Positions 33,291-43,024 of a DNA stretch of 64,000 nt are shown here, one piece after another. A model generated the notes under the pieces. That model saw nothing but the letters and a program-made list of their open reading frames with translations. It was not told the origin of the DNA and searched no databases. Every line of letters begins with the position of its first letter. Position 1 is the first letter of the stretch. The DNA is from MVYY01 sp012517575 (lineage in GTDB: Bacteria > Bacteroidota > Bacteroidia > Bacteroidales > Paludibacteraceae): the NCBI GenBank assembly GCA_031629035.1, contig JAVLUG010000006.1, forward strand, positions 56,729 to 120,728. Reading direction: 5' to 3'. Made by a program: the position numbers and the translations under genes.

Positions 33291-34355
33291 TCAGATTTTC
33301 ATAAGCGACAAATCCATCAAGGTAAGCGCTGTCATGGCTTCCACAATGGGAATAGCGCGTGGCAAAACACATGGATCATGGCGTCCGCGAGCTTCCAGCT
33401 CCACTTCCTGAGCATGAATATCTACCGTGTTCTGTTTTTTGGAAATAGTAGCTACCGGCTTGAAAAGGACACGAAAATATATATCCTGTCCATTGCTTAT
33501 GCCACCTTGAATGCCTCCAGAATTATTGGTTCGCGTAGTGATTTTGTCACCATCTTTTACAAATTCGTCATTCATTTGCGAACCGCGGAGAGCTACACCT
33601 TCAAAACCTTTTCCGTAATCGAATCCGTGAGTTGCGTTTATGCTCAACATAGCCTGTGCCAACCGCGATTGGAGTTTATCGAAAATCGGTTCTCCCCAGC
33701 CAATCGGAACACCTTTAACTACGCAGGTAATAATACCTCCTATCGAATCACCTTCATCCTTTAATTGTTGAATGTAAGCTATCATTTTTTCGGCTGTTTC
33801 AGGTTCGGGACAACGAATAGAATTACTTTCAATCAGCGAAAAATCAATTTGTTCATAAGTTTTATTCATGGCAATATGTCCCACCTGCGAAGTAAAAGCA
33901 TTGATTTGAATACCTATTTTTCGCAAGCCCAACTTGGCTATTGCTCCGGCTGCAACTCGAGCTGCCGTTTCGCGTGCTGAACTTCTGCCTCCTCCGCGAT
34001 AGTCGCGTATGCCGTATTTTTGCTGATAAGTAAAGTCGGCATGTGAAGGTCGATAAACATCTTTCAGATGATTATAATCGGCACTCCTCTGATTTTCATT
34101 CCAAATCACAAAAGCTATAGGCGCTCCCGTGGATTTTCCTTCAAAAATTCCTGAAAGAAATTCAACTTTGTCCTCTTCTTTTCGCGGCGTTGAAATATTG
34201 GATTGCCCCGGACGACGACGATTCAATTCGTTCTGAATGAATGTTTCATCTATTTCTATTCCCGGAGGACATCCATCAATAACGCCTCCAATGGCTTTGC
34301 CATGTGATTCGCCAAAAGATGTAAATGTGAAAAACTTGCCAATGGTATTCGACAT
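33291..34355 (-). CDS. aroC: Chorismate synthase
   Basis: AroC eliminates phosphate from EPSP to give chorismate, using reduced FMN. The 354-residue protein has the three family signatures: GESHGKAIGGVIDGCPPGI (about 15-33), the central RPSHADFTYQQKYGIRDYRGGGRSSARETAARVAAGAIAK (about 101-140) and the C-terminal RHDPCVLPRAIPIVEAMTALTL (about 324-345). Length and motifs are complete. It is convergent to the MurU-like gene with 16 bases between. Upstream on the same strand lies the SlyD-like gene with its own terminator. Confidence 0.98.
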   Translation of the reverse strand: MSNTIGKFFTFTSFGESHGKAIGGVIDGCPPGIEIDETFIQNELNRRRPGQSNISTPRKEEDKVEFLSGIFEGKSTGAPIAFVIWNENQRSADYNHLKDVYRPSHADFTYQQKYGIRDYRGGGRSSARETAARVAAGAIAKLGLRKIGIQINAFTSQVGHIAMNKTYEQIDFSLIESNSIRCPEPETAEKMIAYIQQLKDEGDSIGGIITCVVKGVPIGWGEPIFDKLQSRLAQAMLSINATHGFDYGKGFEGVALRGSQMNDEFVKDGDKITTRTNNSGGIQGGISNGQDIYFRVLFKPVATISKKQNTVDIHAQEVELEARGRHDPCVLPRAIPIVEAMTALTLMDLSLMKI

Positions 34356-34392
34356 AACTTTTTTTGGGAAAAATATTATTCAAAAAGAAAAT

Positions 34393-34424
34393 GCAATGGA
34401 AAAGTTTAAAAACTTTCCCATTGC
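34393..34424 (-). terminator. Terminator of the SlyD-like gene
   Basis: GCAATGGAAAAGTTT (34393-34407) pairs with AAACTTTCCCATTGC (34410-34424) with one mismatch. The minus strand continues with a T-rich run, matching the end of the minus-strand gene at 34444. Confidence 0.65.
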
Positions 34425-34443
34425 TTGAAATTTAAAATTTGAA

Positions 34444-35028
34444 TTACTTATTGCAGGTGCAATTGGGATCTTCACAACCATCGCTATCGCAACTACAGCC
34501 TTCGTCAGAAGAACAATTTCCGCCACAACTGCACGAATTATTCATCAAAGCAGCCAATTCGGCTTCTGAAGCTTCGCGCACTTCCAACACCTGACCTTTG
34601 AAATGAAGATTCTGACCAGCCAACGGATGATTTAAATCTACCGTAACAATCTGATCGGTTACGGTAACAATTTGAGCATTAAATCGATTACCATCGGTAT
34701 CCATTAAAGGAACTACATTTCCTTCAAAAACCACATTTTCATCAATTTTTCCATCAACTTCGAAGATTTTTTTGTCTAAATCGATGACAGCTTCTTCATC
34801 ATAAGGGCCATAAGCATCTTCATCATTTATGGTGAACTCAAAAGAATCGCCTGATTGCAATCCGTATAAATTTTCTTCAAATTTTGGGAGCATCATGCCC
34901 ACTCCATAAATAAAACTCAGTGGACGTTCTTCGGTGGCACGTTCCATTAATTCCAATTCGCCTTGATTTTCTCCGTCAACATATAAATCGTATTTAGCTG
35001 ACACTGACTTGTTTGCTTCAATTCTCAT
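34444..35028 (-). CDS. SlyD-like FKBP-type peptidyl-prolyl isomerase with Cys-rich tail
   Basis: The 194-residue protein is an FKBP with an insert-in-flap domain. It has YDLYVDGENQGELELM at the N-terminus, RPLSFIYGVGMMLPKFEENLYGLQSGD (about 34-60), the IF-domain core (about 75-125) and DLNHPLAGQNLHFKGQVLEVREA (about 131-153), the usual SlyD layout. The C-terminus is unusual in being very Cys-rich (about 165-194; CSCGG, GCSCD, CTC), like the metal-binding tail of SlyD. SlyD acts as a chaperone/isomerase and in nickel handling; the metal role here is inferred from the tail. Confidence 0.9.
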   Translation of the reverse strand: MRIEANKSVSAKYDLYVDGENQGELELMERATEERPLSFIYGVGMMLPKFEENLYGLQSGDSFEFTINDEDAYGPYDEEAVIDLDKKIFEVDGKIDENVVFEGNVVPLMDTDGNRFNAQIVTVTDQIVTVDLNHPLAGQNLHFKGQVLEVREASEAELAALMNNSCSCGGNCSSDEGCSCDSDGCEDPNCTCNK

Positions 35029-35177
35029 TTTTTACTCTTTTAAAATTATATTTAATTAATTGTTTGTTTTTGATTTTTTGCTATTGATTTTTTAATTCTC
35101 TTAGTAATAAACTGATTTTTAATCAAAATGTTCATTTATTATTCAAATTTCTTATAGAAAAATTATTTCTTTTCTTG

Positions 35178-37961
35178 CTAATACCATGTAATGGGTGTGG
35201 AACCGTAACCACTACGTTTTTCATATTTCAAATCGCGCAACATGCTGGAATTTACTCCAATTCTGAAATAATATGACTGAAAAGGTCCGAAAGGAACAAA
35301 ACTGGCCGACATATTCCAACAATGTAGATCGCGAGAAACATTGATACTGGTATAAGTAAATTGTTTTGCAACAAAATCATAAGAAGTGCTCGAACTGATT
35401 CTCCATTTCGGTGTCAGCGAAATGTCTCCGGAAAAACTTAAGTTATGTGTAAATCCCATTTTGTATTCCATTTTTTCTTTGTCGAAAACATTGGTATTGG
35501 CATAACGTACAGAATAGCTGATATTAATATTCCACGGAATGGTAACTTTCTGATAGCCATCAGCATCTGTTTGAATCTCCTGATTGGCATTATCTGATTG
35601 TCCCAATTGATTCATTTCTGTAGAAGGAATATTTTCTCCTTCATCCGAATTTTCTGGATTTTCATTTGTAGATGTATCTTTTTTGTCATCAGCCTTTTTA
35701 TTATCTCCACGCGAAAAAAGTTTTTTGAACGTATCGTTATTCAAAGTCAGACTGTAAGATGCATTTGTCCCGAGAAACTTGGGAAATTTATGATAATTCC
35801 AACGTAATTTATTGATCCTGACAGGATTTCCATACTGATTTAAACCATACATGTATGGGTCGAACGCTCCACTAAGATTTAACGAGTATTTATCGCTGAA
35901 TTTTATTCGCAGATTGGTACTAAAATTAGACCACTGCATGGAATCAGCAGCCAGATTGTATCCTCCACTTACTGAAAAATTATCAATCAAACTGATTTTT
36001 TTAAAAGGTTCTTTCCCGGTTGTATCGTTGTCGTTTCTCAATTTCATTTCTATGTTGTTGGCAAATGAAAAATTGATATTCCCCGACTTGCCCGAACCCG
36101 GATAACCATACAAACTTCCCTGATAATGAGAATAAACAACTTCTTCTTCTATCATATTGGCGGGATTAGAAGGATCTTTTGTGGTTTTTTGGTAAGAATC
36201 GTAATAACCCCAACGTGGATCACCAAAGTCAGGAGTATATCCAAAGCCGATTGTCGGAGTAAAAACATGACGAATACGGTCAATTTTATCACCAAAAATG
36301 GAACGAATGGGAATAAAGAATCCATACAGCTTGGTAGAAGCCGAAACACCCATATTAAAATCATAAACCCTGTTAAAACCACTTACAGTATCGGTTATTT
36401 CCTTTTGGTTATCGGCATCCCAATGCTTATCGACAGATTGTAAATACCAACGTTCCGTGTAGTTAAAAGAAGGAGATATATTGATATACTTAAACAAATT
36501 GAAAGTAGCACTCACCGGAATGCTATGCCTCATTCCGTTCCGCCAGTCTTTGGACAAAGAAGAAGACAACAGAAGAGATTCTTTTGTGTCAATACTGTTG
36601 GCAAAAGTCCCTGAATAGGACATATAAATTTTTTCGTACCATCTCTCATTACCAACGGCATTTTTTCGTTTAAAAGGAGTAAATCGGCTGAAAGCAATAT
36701 TCAAAGTTGGCAAAGTCAAACTGATTGTTGAATCTTTTGTGCGTTGATTTATCAACATGCTTCCCGAGAGACTAAGATTAGGAAGAGAAGGAAATCTTTT
36801 TGTAAAAGACACACTGGAACCTTTGGTATTTTCAGAATTCAGATTTGGATTAAAATAGCTGTTAATATTGCTGCGATTATAACCACTTGTCGAGAAATTG
36901 ACGCTGGAAGTAAAAGTAAAATACGGATTGGCTTTCTGATCTTGCGAATGAGTCCATTGAATACTCATATTGGTTGCTTTGCTGTAATCAGGCAAATCTT
37001 TTTCGCCGTTAACATCTACACGATAACTAAAACTGAAATTTCCACTAAACTTATACTTTTTTATATATCTCGAATTGGCAGTAAGTGCCCAGGTACCTTT
37101 CGTATAAATATCTCCCAGTAATTCCAAATCGGCATAATCGCTCAAGGCAAAATAATAACCGCCATTTGTCAATCCAAAGCCTCGATTCAGTTCATCAGCA
37201 TAATTGGGCATTAATATACCCGAAGAATATTTGTCGGTAAAAGGGAAAAAACCAAAAGGAACAGCAATTGGTAAAGGAACGTCTGCCAATACAAGATAAG
37301 CCGGGCCAGTAACAATATAGTCTCCAGGTTTTATTTTTCCTTTGGTCAAATAAAGATAAAAATCGGGATGGTCGTGCTTATCGCAAGTTGTATATTTTCC
37401 ATCGGCAATCAGTAAAATATTGTCGTCCAATTTTTTTGTTTTGTCACTAATTACATAACCTTCACCCTGTTGGGTTACTGCATTTCGAATATATCCTTTC
37501 TTGCTTCGCAAATTGTAGGTCAGTTCTTTCGAATTATAGGTTGCTTCTCCTTCACTGAAAACCGGTTCACCAATTTTATTTCCCAATGAATCGGTTTCTC
37601 CTCTGGCATAAACCAGACTGCTGTCCATCTTAACACGAATAAAATCGGCTTGAAGAGTAATGTTTTTGTACTTCACATCACCTTTCCCGTGCAGAAAACC
37701 TGTACCATTTCCGTAAAAAACAATAGAATCGGCAGCCGAATAACTAATTTCGGCATCAATTTTGTTGGGATTTTCTTTGGGCACAGATACTTTTAATGTA
37801 TCGATAGATGATGAAATAGAATCTGCATGCAATGTTTGGATCGAATCGGTAGGCGATTGAACAAAACACTTTGCTTGCATACAAAATGAAATATTCAACC
37901 CTGTAATTAAGAGGAATAATTTGCATTTCAGATTGTTGTGAAATTTAAAATTATGGAGCAT
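35178..37961 (-). CDS. Putative LPS-assembly protein LptD-like outer-membrane protein
   Basis: This 927-residue protein has a hydrophobic signal segment near its N-terminus (CKLFLLITGLNISFCMQA). An OstA/LptA-like beta-jellyroll region follows (about 55-250: ISYSAADSIVFYGNGTGFLHGKGDVKYKNITLQADFIRVKM). The long C-terminal part is rich in Tyr, Ser and aromatic-ended strands typical of a beta-barrel (about 270-927) and ends in W-Y. It fits Bacteroidetes 'putative LPS assembly protein LptD'. LptD inserts lipopolysaccharide into the outer leaflet. A -7-like box reads on the minus strand at 37992-37999. Confidence 0.83.
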   Translation of the reverse strand: MLHNFKFHNNLKCKLFLLITGLNISFCMQAKCFVQSPTDSIQTLHADSISSSIDTLKVSVPKENPNKIDAEISYSAADSIVFYGNGTGFLHGKGDVKYKNITLQADFIRVKMDSSLVYARGETDSLGNKIGEPVFSEGEATYNSKELTYNLRSKKGYIRNAVTQQGEGYVISDKTKKLDDNILLIADGKYTTCDKHDHPDFYLYLTKGKIKPGDYIVTGPAYLVLADVPLPIAVPFGFFPFTDKYSSGILMPNYADELNRGFGLTNGGYYFALSDYADLELLGDIYTKGTWALTANSRYIKKYKFSGNFSFSYRVDVNGEKDLPDYSKATNMSIQWTHSQDQKANPYFTFTSSVNFSTSGYNRSNINSYFNPNLNSENTKGSSVSFTKRFPSLPNLSLSGSMLINQRTKDSTISLTLPTLNIAFSRFTPFKRKNAVGNERWYEKIYMSYSGTFANSIDTKESLLLSSSLSKDWRNGMRHSIPVSATFNLFKYINISPSFNYTERWYLQSVDKHWDADNQKEITDTVSGFNRVYDFNMGVSASTKLYGFFIPIRSIFGDKIDRIRHVFTPTIGFGYTPDFGDPRWGYYDSYQKTTKDPSNPANMIEEEVVYSHYQGSLYGYPGSGKSGNINFSFANNIEMKLRNDNDTTGKEPFKKISLIDNFSVSGGYNLAADSMQWSNFSTNLRIKFSDKYSLNLSGAFDPYMYGLNQYGNPVRINKLRWNYHKFPKFLGTNASYSLTLNNDTFKKLFSRGDNKKADDKKDTSTNENPENSDEGENIPSTEMNQLGQSDNANQEIQTDADGYQKVTIPWNINISYSVRYANTNVFDKEKMEYKMGFTHNLSFSGDISLTPKWRISSSTSYDFVAKQFTYTSINVSRDLHCWNMSASFVPFGPFQSYYFRIGVNSSMLRDLKYEKRSGYGSTPITWY

Positions 37962-37991
37962 CCGTCGGATTAAACATTTTCAATTAAGCTG

Positions 37992-37999
37992 CAAATTTA
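37992..37999 (-). promoter_or_regulatory. Putative -7 box of the LptD-like gene
   Basis: The minus strand reads TAAATTTG, matching TAnnTTTG, 31 bases upstream of the start. No TTTG was found at -33. Confidence 0.4.
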
Positions 38000-38197
38000 A
38001 GGAAAAAAATAGCTATCTGCAGTATGTACCCGCTTTTTTATGATTAATTTCAAATTTATCCACTGGAATTTGAAATAAAAAAGATTAATTTTGCAGAGAA
38101 TAAAAGGATTGTAAAATAACAGGGAAAAAATGAACCGAAAAAAGTTCACCGGAAGTAAAAAACAATTCGATACAGAAAAAGAAAAAATGTTCTCGGC

Positions 38198-39424
38198 ATG
38201 AAAATTCCATTTCAAAAGTATTTATTGCTACCTTACGGGTTTTTGATATTATTTTTATCATTTTTTGTTTCTCTTAGTTCAGCCCAGGACAAAAAATTTG
38301 TAGTTGTAATCGATGCGGGACACGGAGGACATGATCCTGGTGCTATGGGAAAAATTTCAAGGGAAAAAGATATCAATCTCGGCGTTGCCATAGAATTGTC
38401 CAAACTCATGGAAGACAATAAGGAATTGAAAGTGGTACTAACCCGAAAAACGGACAAATATCTTACCCTGCAGGAACGTGCCGACATCGCCAACGATAAT
38501 CATGCAGATCTTTTCATTTGTATCCACACCAATTCTTCAAAAAGTGCTATGGCTTACGGAGCCGAAACCTATACGCTGGGTTTGGCAAAAACAAATGCCA
38601 ACCTTGAAGTAGCCATGCGTGAAAATTCCGTTATTTTGCTCGAAGAAAATTATCAAACTAAATATCAGGGCTTTGACCCGGCTTCGGTCGATTCTTATAT
38701 TATGTTTGAGTTTATGCAGGACAAGTATCTGGATAAAAGTATCGAATTTGCTTCATTGGTGCAGCGACACCTCGACAGAAACGGGCGCTTGGACAGAGGC
38801 GTTCGTCAGGCAGGTTTTTGGGTATTACATCGCTCTGCTTGTCCCAGCACGCTTATTGAACTCGGTTTTATTTCCAATCCCGAAGAAGAACTTTTCTTAA
38901 ATTCAGAATATGGACAAAAAAAGATGGCTCAAGCAATTTACAGCGCTTTTTTAGAGTTCAAAAAAGAACATGACAAGCGAAATGGGAAACCAAATTCTTC
39001 GTCAACTCTCAATCAGATTTCTTCCAATAAGTCGGAAGATGTAATTTCAGAAAATCAAAACAATTATTCAACTTCTGAAGGACAAAAAAAAATAGAAGAA
39101 ACGAATACTTCTAACAACACAATAGAAGAAAAACAAAAAGAAAATATATCACCATCAGACCAACAACCTATTTTCAAATTACAGATTCTGGCATCAAAAA
39201 AGAAATTATCTCCTCAATCTAATGAACTAAAAGAGTTGAAATCAGTTGAATATTACTTTGAGGACGGACTATACAAATATACTTTTGGAGCTGAAACCGA
39301 TTACAATAAAATAGTTCAATTGAAAAACGATTTATCTGCCAAATTTCCACAAGCATTTATCATTGCTTTCATCAATGGTAAAAAAACGGATGTGAAGGAA
39401 GCTTTACGTTTGACAGGCAAATAA
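38198..39424 (+). CDS. N-acetylmuramoyl-L-alanine amidase with C-terminal SPOR-like domain
   Basis: This 408-residue exported protein has a signal peptide (about 1-30, FLILFLSFFVSLSSAQ). Its Amidase_3 domain (about 34-255) shows the zinc ligands: VVVIDAGHGGHDPGAMGK, SREKDINL (Glu), FICIHTNSS (His) and the catalytic Glu in TLIELGFISNPEEELFL. The enzyme cleaves the bond between MurNAc and the stem peptide in the periplasm. After a Ser/Asn/Glu-rich linker (about 265-325) the C-terminal ~80 residues (FKLQILASKKKL...YKYTFGAETDYNKIV) look like a SPOR domain for septal peptidoglycan. An MCE gene follows. Confidence 0.92.
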   Translation: MKIPFQKYLLLPYGFLILFLSFFVSLSSAQDKKFVVVIDAGHGGHDPGAMGKISREKDINLGVAIELSKLMEDNKELKVVLTRKTDKYLTLQERADIANDNHADLFICIHTNSSKSAMAYGAETYTLGLAKTNANLEVAMRENSVILLEENYQTKYQGFDPASVDSYIMFEFMQDKYLDKSIEFASLVQRHLDRNGRLDRGVRQAGFWVLHRSACPSTLIELGFISNPEEELFLNSEYGQKKMAQAIYSAFLEFKKEHDKRNGKPNSSSTLNQISSNKSEDVISENQNNYSTSEGQKKIEETNTSNNTIEEKQKENISPSDQQPIFKLQILASKKKLSPQSNELKELKSVEYYFEDGLYKYTFGAETDYNKIVQLKNDLSAKFPQAFIIAFINGKKTDVKEALRLTGK

Positions 39425-39549
39425 CATAAATATTTTTCCCCTGAACATCTTCGAAAATTGAACTGATAAACAAACCAAAATTCTCAATATGGTAAAAGTA
39501 AACTAAAAATTTTTAAAGAAATAAATAAAATTCTGATAATTAACAATTT

Positions 39550-40461
39550 ATGAAAAAAAAATTATTCAATAAAGAAGTAAAGATAGGATTAATGGTTTTT
39601 GTAGCCATTTTTTTACTGTATTTCGGATTAAACTTTCTGAAAGGAATTGATATTTTTACCACAACCCGTTCCTACTATGCTACTTATGAAAATCTGGATG
39701 GCTTGGTTGCCTCTTCCCCTGTATTTATTAAAGGATTTAAAGTAGGACAAGTTGACGAAATTCAGTACGACTTTTCAAAAGAAAAACCATTTCTGGTGAA
39801 AATATCTATCGAAAAAAAAATCAATCTCCCTAAGAACACCAAAATTCAACTATTTGATAACGGTTTGATGGGTGGAAAAGCCATCCAACTGATTTTTGAG
39901 CCTTACGCTTCTACACAAAATTTTTGTAAAAACGGTGATACACTAAAATCGGAAGTCAAACCTGGACTTATGGCAGACTTAAGTGCCAATTTGCTACCAA
40001 AAATTGAAAGTATTTCCACACAGACTGATTCGCTTTTGCGTTCCATTCGCTCCATTACCGAAGGCGAAAAATTAAACAATAGCCTATCATCTATTGAAAG
40101 AACCACTGCTGACCTGGCAGAAACTTCGGCACAAATGAAGACTCTGATGAAATTTCAGCTTCCACCGATTATGAATAATTTGAGTGGCGCTTCTTCCGAC
40201 TTCAAAACAGTAACTTCAAATCTCAAAGAAATAAATTTTGCTTCTACCATGAACAACGTTGACCAAACAGTTTCCAATCTAAATTTACTTACTAATAAAA
40301 TCAACAACGGAGAAGGAAGTTTGGGCATGCTCCTCACCGATCAGCAACTCTACCTGAATTTGGCAAATACTTCCTCGAGTGCCAATCAGTTGCTGATTGA
40401 TTTGAAAAACAACCCAAAACGTTATGTTCATTTTTCACTTTTTGGAAGCAAAACGAAATAA
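39550..40461 (+). CDS. MlaD/MCE-family lipid-transport protein
   Basis: This 303-residue protein has an N-terminal transmembrane helix (about 10-30: VKIGLMVFVAIFLLYFGLNFLKG), then an MCE domain (about 38-118: YYATYENLDGLVASSPVFIKGFKVGQVDEIQY, LPKNTKIQLFDNGLMGGKAIQLIF), and a long helical C-terminus (about 130-290) with heptad-like repeats. MCE proteins form periplasmic hexamers that move phospholipids between membranes. No ABC partner genes (MlaE/F) are adjacent here. It follows the amidase gene by 125 bases on the same strand and is ended by a terminator at 40561. Confidence 0.9.
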   Translation: MKKKLFNKEVKIGLMVFVAIFLLYFGLNFLKGIDIFTTTRSYYATYENLDGLVASSPVFIKGFKVGQVDEIQYDFSKEKPFLVKISIEKKINLPKNTKIQLFDNGLMGGKAIQLIFEPYASTQNFCKNGDTLKSEVKPGLMADLSANLLPKIESISTQTDSLLRSIRSITEGEKLNNSLSSIERTTADLAETSAQMKTLMKFQLPPIMNNLSGASSDFKTVTSNLKEINFASTMNNVDQTVSNLNLLTNKINNGEGSLGMLLTDQQLYLNLANTSSSANQLLIDLKNNPKRYVHFSLFGSKTK

Positions 40462-40560
40462 TCATTATTTAGAATTTATCTAAATAAGAAGTTAATGAAA
40501 TAATTTTGATTTAATTATTTAACACCTTTGAAACACTTGTTAATAAAAGGTTTTAATGTG

Positions 40561-40597
40561 AGAAATCGGAAAATTTTAAATTCCGATTTCTTTTTGT
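40561..40597 (+). terminator. Terminator downstream of the MCE gene
   Basis: AGAAATCGGAA (40561-40571) pairs with TTCCGATTTCT (40581-40591) and is followed by TTTTTG. The remaining part of the 405-base stretch up to dnaA is very AT-rich; I see no cluster of DnaA boxes in it. Confidence 0.8.
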
Positions 40598-40866
40598 TAA
40601 CATCTTTAGAATCAGTATCGTTACTAAAAAAATGACAGGTAATTGATTGAACATGAATTTGTTTCATCAAAACACTGACAGTTAACTAAATGAAAAATCT
40701 GATTTTTTTGCTCAAAAAAAAGATTTGTTCTTGTCAAAAAAAATTTAGATTTTTGTCTAACTAAATGCAGCCGTATGTCTGAGTAGAATTTTCAAAAGTA
40801 AAATTTTGAAAATCTTTTTTTTGGCTGAAAATCTCACTTGTTTACTTTTTTGAACGGATTAAAAAA

Positions 40867-42255
40867 ATGAAGATGCACGAACAACTATGGGAGCGCTGCC
40901 TTAAAGTTATCAGGGACAATATCAACGAAGCGTCATTTAAAACGTGGTTTGAACCCATTATCCCCCTGCAGTATGAAAACAATCGTTTTGTGGTACAGGT
41001 ACCCAGTCAATTTTTTGTAGAGTATATCGAAGAAAAATATATCGATTTGCTTCGTAGAACTATTTACAGAGAAATTGGAGCAGGCACCCAATTGGAATAT
41101 CGTGTATTGATTGATCAAACCAATGGAAAAGGAACTCAAATTCCAAGTGCAGCAGAGCAGCCAAAACTTAAAACAACAAACTCTACGCAAGGATCTAAAA
41201 ATCCTTACGACAAATCTTCATTGCCCAATATCGATCCGCAATTGAATTTGAAATACAATTTCAATACACTGATAGAAGGGAAAAGCAATAAATTGGCTCG
41301 CACTGCGGGTATCACTATTGGAACAGATCCGGGAAAAACAGCTTTCAATCCTCTTTTCGTTTACGGAGAATCGGGCGTGGGAAAAACTCATCTGGCCAAT
41401 GCTATTGGCGTCAAAACCAAACAAATGCATCCCGATAAAAGGGTACTTTATGTGTCGGCCAATACGTTTCAAATTCAGTACACCGATGCAGTACGAAACA
41501 ATACGGTCAACGATTTTGTAAATTTCTACCAAACCATAGAAGTTTTGATTATCGACGACATTCAGGAATTTTCGGGGAAAACAGCCACCCAAAATACTTT
41601 CTTCCATATATTCAATCATTTGCACCAGTCAGGTAAACAACTGATATTAACTTCCGACCGTTCCCCAATTCTGATGGCAGGATTAGAACAGCGCTTGTTG
41701 ACACGATTCAAATGGGGACTTTCGGCTGAAATTGAAAAACCCGACTTTGAACTTCGTAAAGAAATACTCAAAAACAAAATTTATAGTGACGGGTTGGAAA
41801 TACCGGAAAATGTAGTGAATTTTATTGCGCAAAATGTTACCGACAATATTCGTGATTTGGAAGGCGTTCTGATTTCGTTGCTGGCGCATTCAACCCTTAC
41901 AAACATGCCTATCGACTTGCAACTCGCCGAAAAAGTTGTTAGTCGTATTGTAAATATCCCTAAAAAAATAAACACGGTAGAAAAAATCCGCGATACGGTT
42001 TGTGAATATTTCTCCATACCGGTGGATGCCATTTTTACCAAAAGTCGGAAACGTGAAGTGGTTCAGGCGCGTCAAATAGCCATGTATTTGTCCAAACAAT
42101 TTACAAAAAATTCTCTGTCGTCAATTGGGAAAGCCATTGGCGAACGAGATCACGCAACTGTGCTCCATGCCTGCAAAATTGTTGGCGACTTAATGGATAC
42201 TGATAAGGACTTCAGATCCAGCGTTAAAGCTATTGAAGAAATACTTAGAAATTAA
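40867..42255 (+). CDS. dnaA: Chromosomal replication initiator DnaA
   Basis: DnaA is the AAA+ initiator that melts the origin. The 462-residue protein has all four domains: domain I (LWERCLKVIRDNINEASFKTWFEPI), a short linker (about 85-125), the AAA+ core with Walker A GESGVGKTHLANAIG (about 168-182), Walker B VLIIDDIQEF, sensor LTSDRSP and box VII-like LEQRLLTRFKWG, and the C-terminal DNA-binding domain with the signature GKAIGERDHATVLHACKIV (about 422-441). Start may be ATG 40867 or the in-frame ATG 40873. Strong terminator follows. Neighbours are not replication genes. Confidence 0.98.
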   Translation: MKMHEQLWERCLKVIRDNINEASFKTWFEPIIPLQYENNRFVVQVPSQFFVEYIEEKYIDLLRRTIYREIGAGTQLEYRVLIDQTNGKGTQIPSAAEQPKLKTTNSTQGSKNPYDKSSLPNIDPQLNLKYNFNTLIEGKSNKLARTAGITIGTDPGKTAFNPLFVYGESGVGKTHLANAIGVKTKQMHPDKRVLYVSANTFQIQYTDAVRNNTVNDFVNFYQTIEVLIIDDIQEFSGKTATQNTFFHIFNHLHQSGKQLILTSDRSPILMAGLEQRLLTRFKWGLSAEIEKPDFELRKEILKNKIYSDGLEIPENVVNFIAQNVTDNIRDLEGVLISLLAHSTLTNMPIDLQLAEKVVSRIVNIPKKINTVEKIRDTVCEYFSIPVDAIFTKSRKREVVQARQIAMYLSKQFTKNSLSSIGKAIGERDHATVLHACKIVGDLMDTDKDFRSSVKAIEEILRN

Positions 42256-42286
42256 TTGACAGGTAATCCGACTTGCAAAATCTTTT

Positions 42287-42321
42287 AAAAGCTGTTTAAT
42301 GATGGATTAAACGGCTTTTTT
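42287..42321 (+). terminator. Terminator downstream of dnaA
   Basis: AAAAGCTGTTTAAT (42287-42300) pairs with ATTAAACGGCTTTT (42306-42319) around GATGG, with one G-T pair, and a T-run follows. Confidence 0.88.
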
Positions 42322-42402
42322 TCTGAAAAAAACGGAAGAAAATGCTTTTTAGCTCCAAAAAAAATTACTATTTTTACCGTCGAAACTTAAACAAGAAAAG
42401 TT

Positions 42403-42963
42403 ATGGTTTTTAGATTTACTATATTATCGGACGAAGTGGACAACTTCTTAAGAGTAATCGATATTGATGCTGAAGCTACATTCTTTGATTTACACAATGC
42501 CATATTAGATTCTGTAAACTTCAAAAAAGATCAGATTACTTCTTTTTTTCTTTGTTCCGATGACTGGGAAAAAGAGCAGGAAATTACACTTATCGAAATG
42601 GATTCCTCCTCTGAATATGACAATTTGGTGATGGATAAAGTTAAACTGGAAGATTTGCTCACCGACGAAAAACAAAAACTCATGTATGTGTTTGATTTGA
42701 TTGCCGATAGAGCGTTTTTCATTGAACTGAGTGAAATTATTCCACGACAAAAACTGGCAAAACCGGTTTGCAGTAAATCGATTGGAAATCCGCCTGAGCA
42801 AACATTAAGCGAAAATGTTGTGAATCAAACTTCTAAACTGAATGTGGAAGAAAACTTTTACGGTGATGAAGATTTTGAATTGGACGAGTTGGATGAAGAA
42901 GGATTTAGTGATTTCAATTTCGACGATGACAGCAATCCGTTCAATGACGATACCAACTTCTGA
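42403..42963 (+). CDS. pRiA4b ORF-3-like (IS1096 passenger TnpR-like) domain protein with acidic tail
   Basis: This 186-residue protein starts with the pRiA4b ORF-3 fold: VFRFTILSDEVDNFLRVIDIDAEATFFDLHNAILDSVNFKKDQITSFFL, then KLMYVFDLIADRAFFIELSEI (about 88-108), the family's 'f.Y.yDfgD.W...i' strand. The C-terminal ~45 residues are extremely acidic (GDEDFELDELDEEGF...). Despite the family name it is not a recombinase; the function is unknown in Bacteroidetes, where it is a conserved small gene. It stands alone between two terminators. Confidence 0.82.
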   Translation: MVFRFTILSDEVDNFLRVIDIDAEATFFDLHNAILDSVNFKKDQITSFFLCSDDWEKEQEITLIEMDSSSEYDNLVMDKVKLEDLLTDEKQKLMYVFDLIADRAFFIELSEIIPRQKLAKPVCSKSIGNPPEQTLSENVVNQTSKLNVEENFYGDEDFELDELDEEGFSDFNFDDDSNPFNDDTNF

Positions 42964-42985
42964 CAGCATTTAATTCTTTTCACTG

Positions 42986-43017
42986 ACAGAAAATAACAAG
43001 TTTATTTTCTGTTTTTT
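42986..43017 (+). terminator. Terminator upstream of miaA
   Basis: ACAGAAAATAA (42986-42996) pairs with TTATTTTCTGT (43002-43012) around CAAGT and is followed by TTTTT. It ends the pRiA4b-like gene and lies 8 bases before the miaA start. Confidence 0.82.
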
Positions 43018-43024
43018 ATTTTGT

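Noticed and set aside
40462..40866. Replication origin upstream of dnaA
   Set aside because: The stretch is AT-rich but I found no cluster of TTATCCACA-like boxes; in Bacteroidetes the origin is often not next to dnaA.
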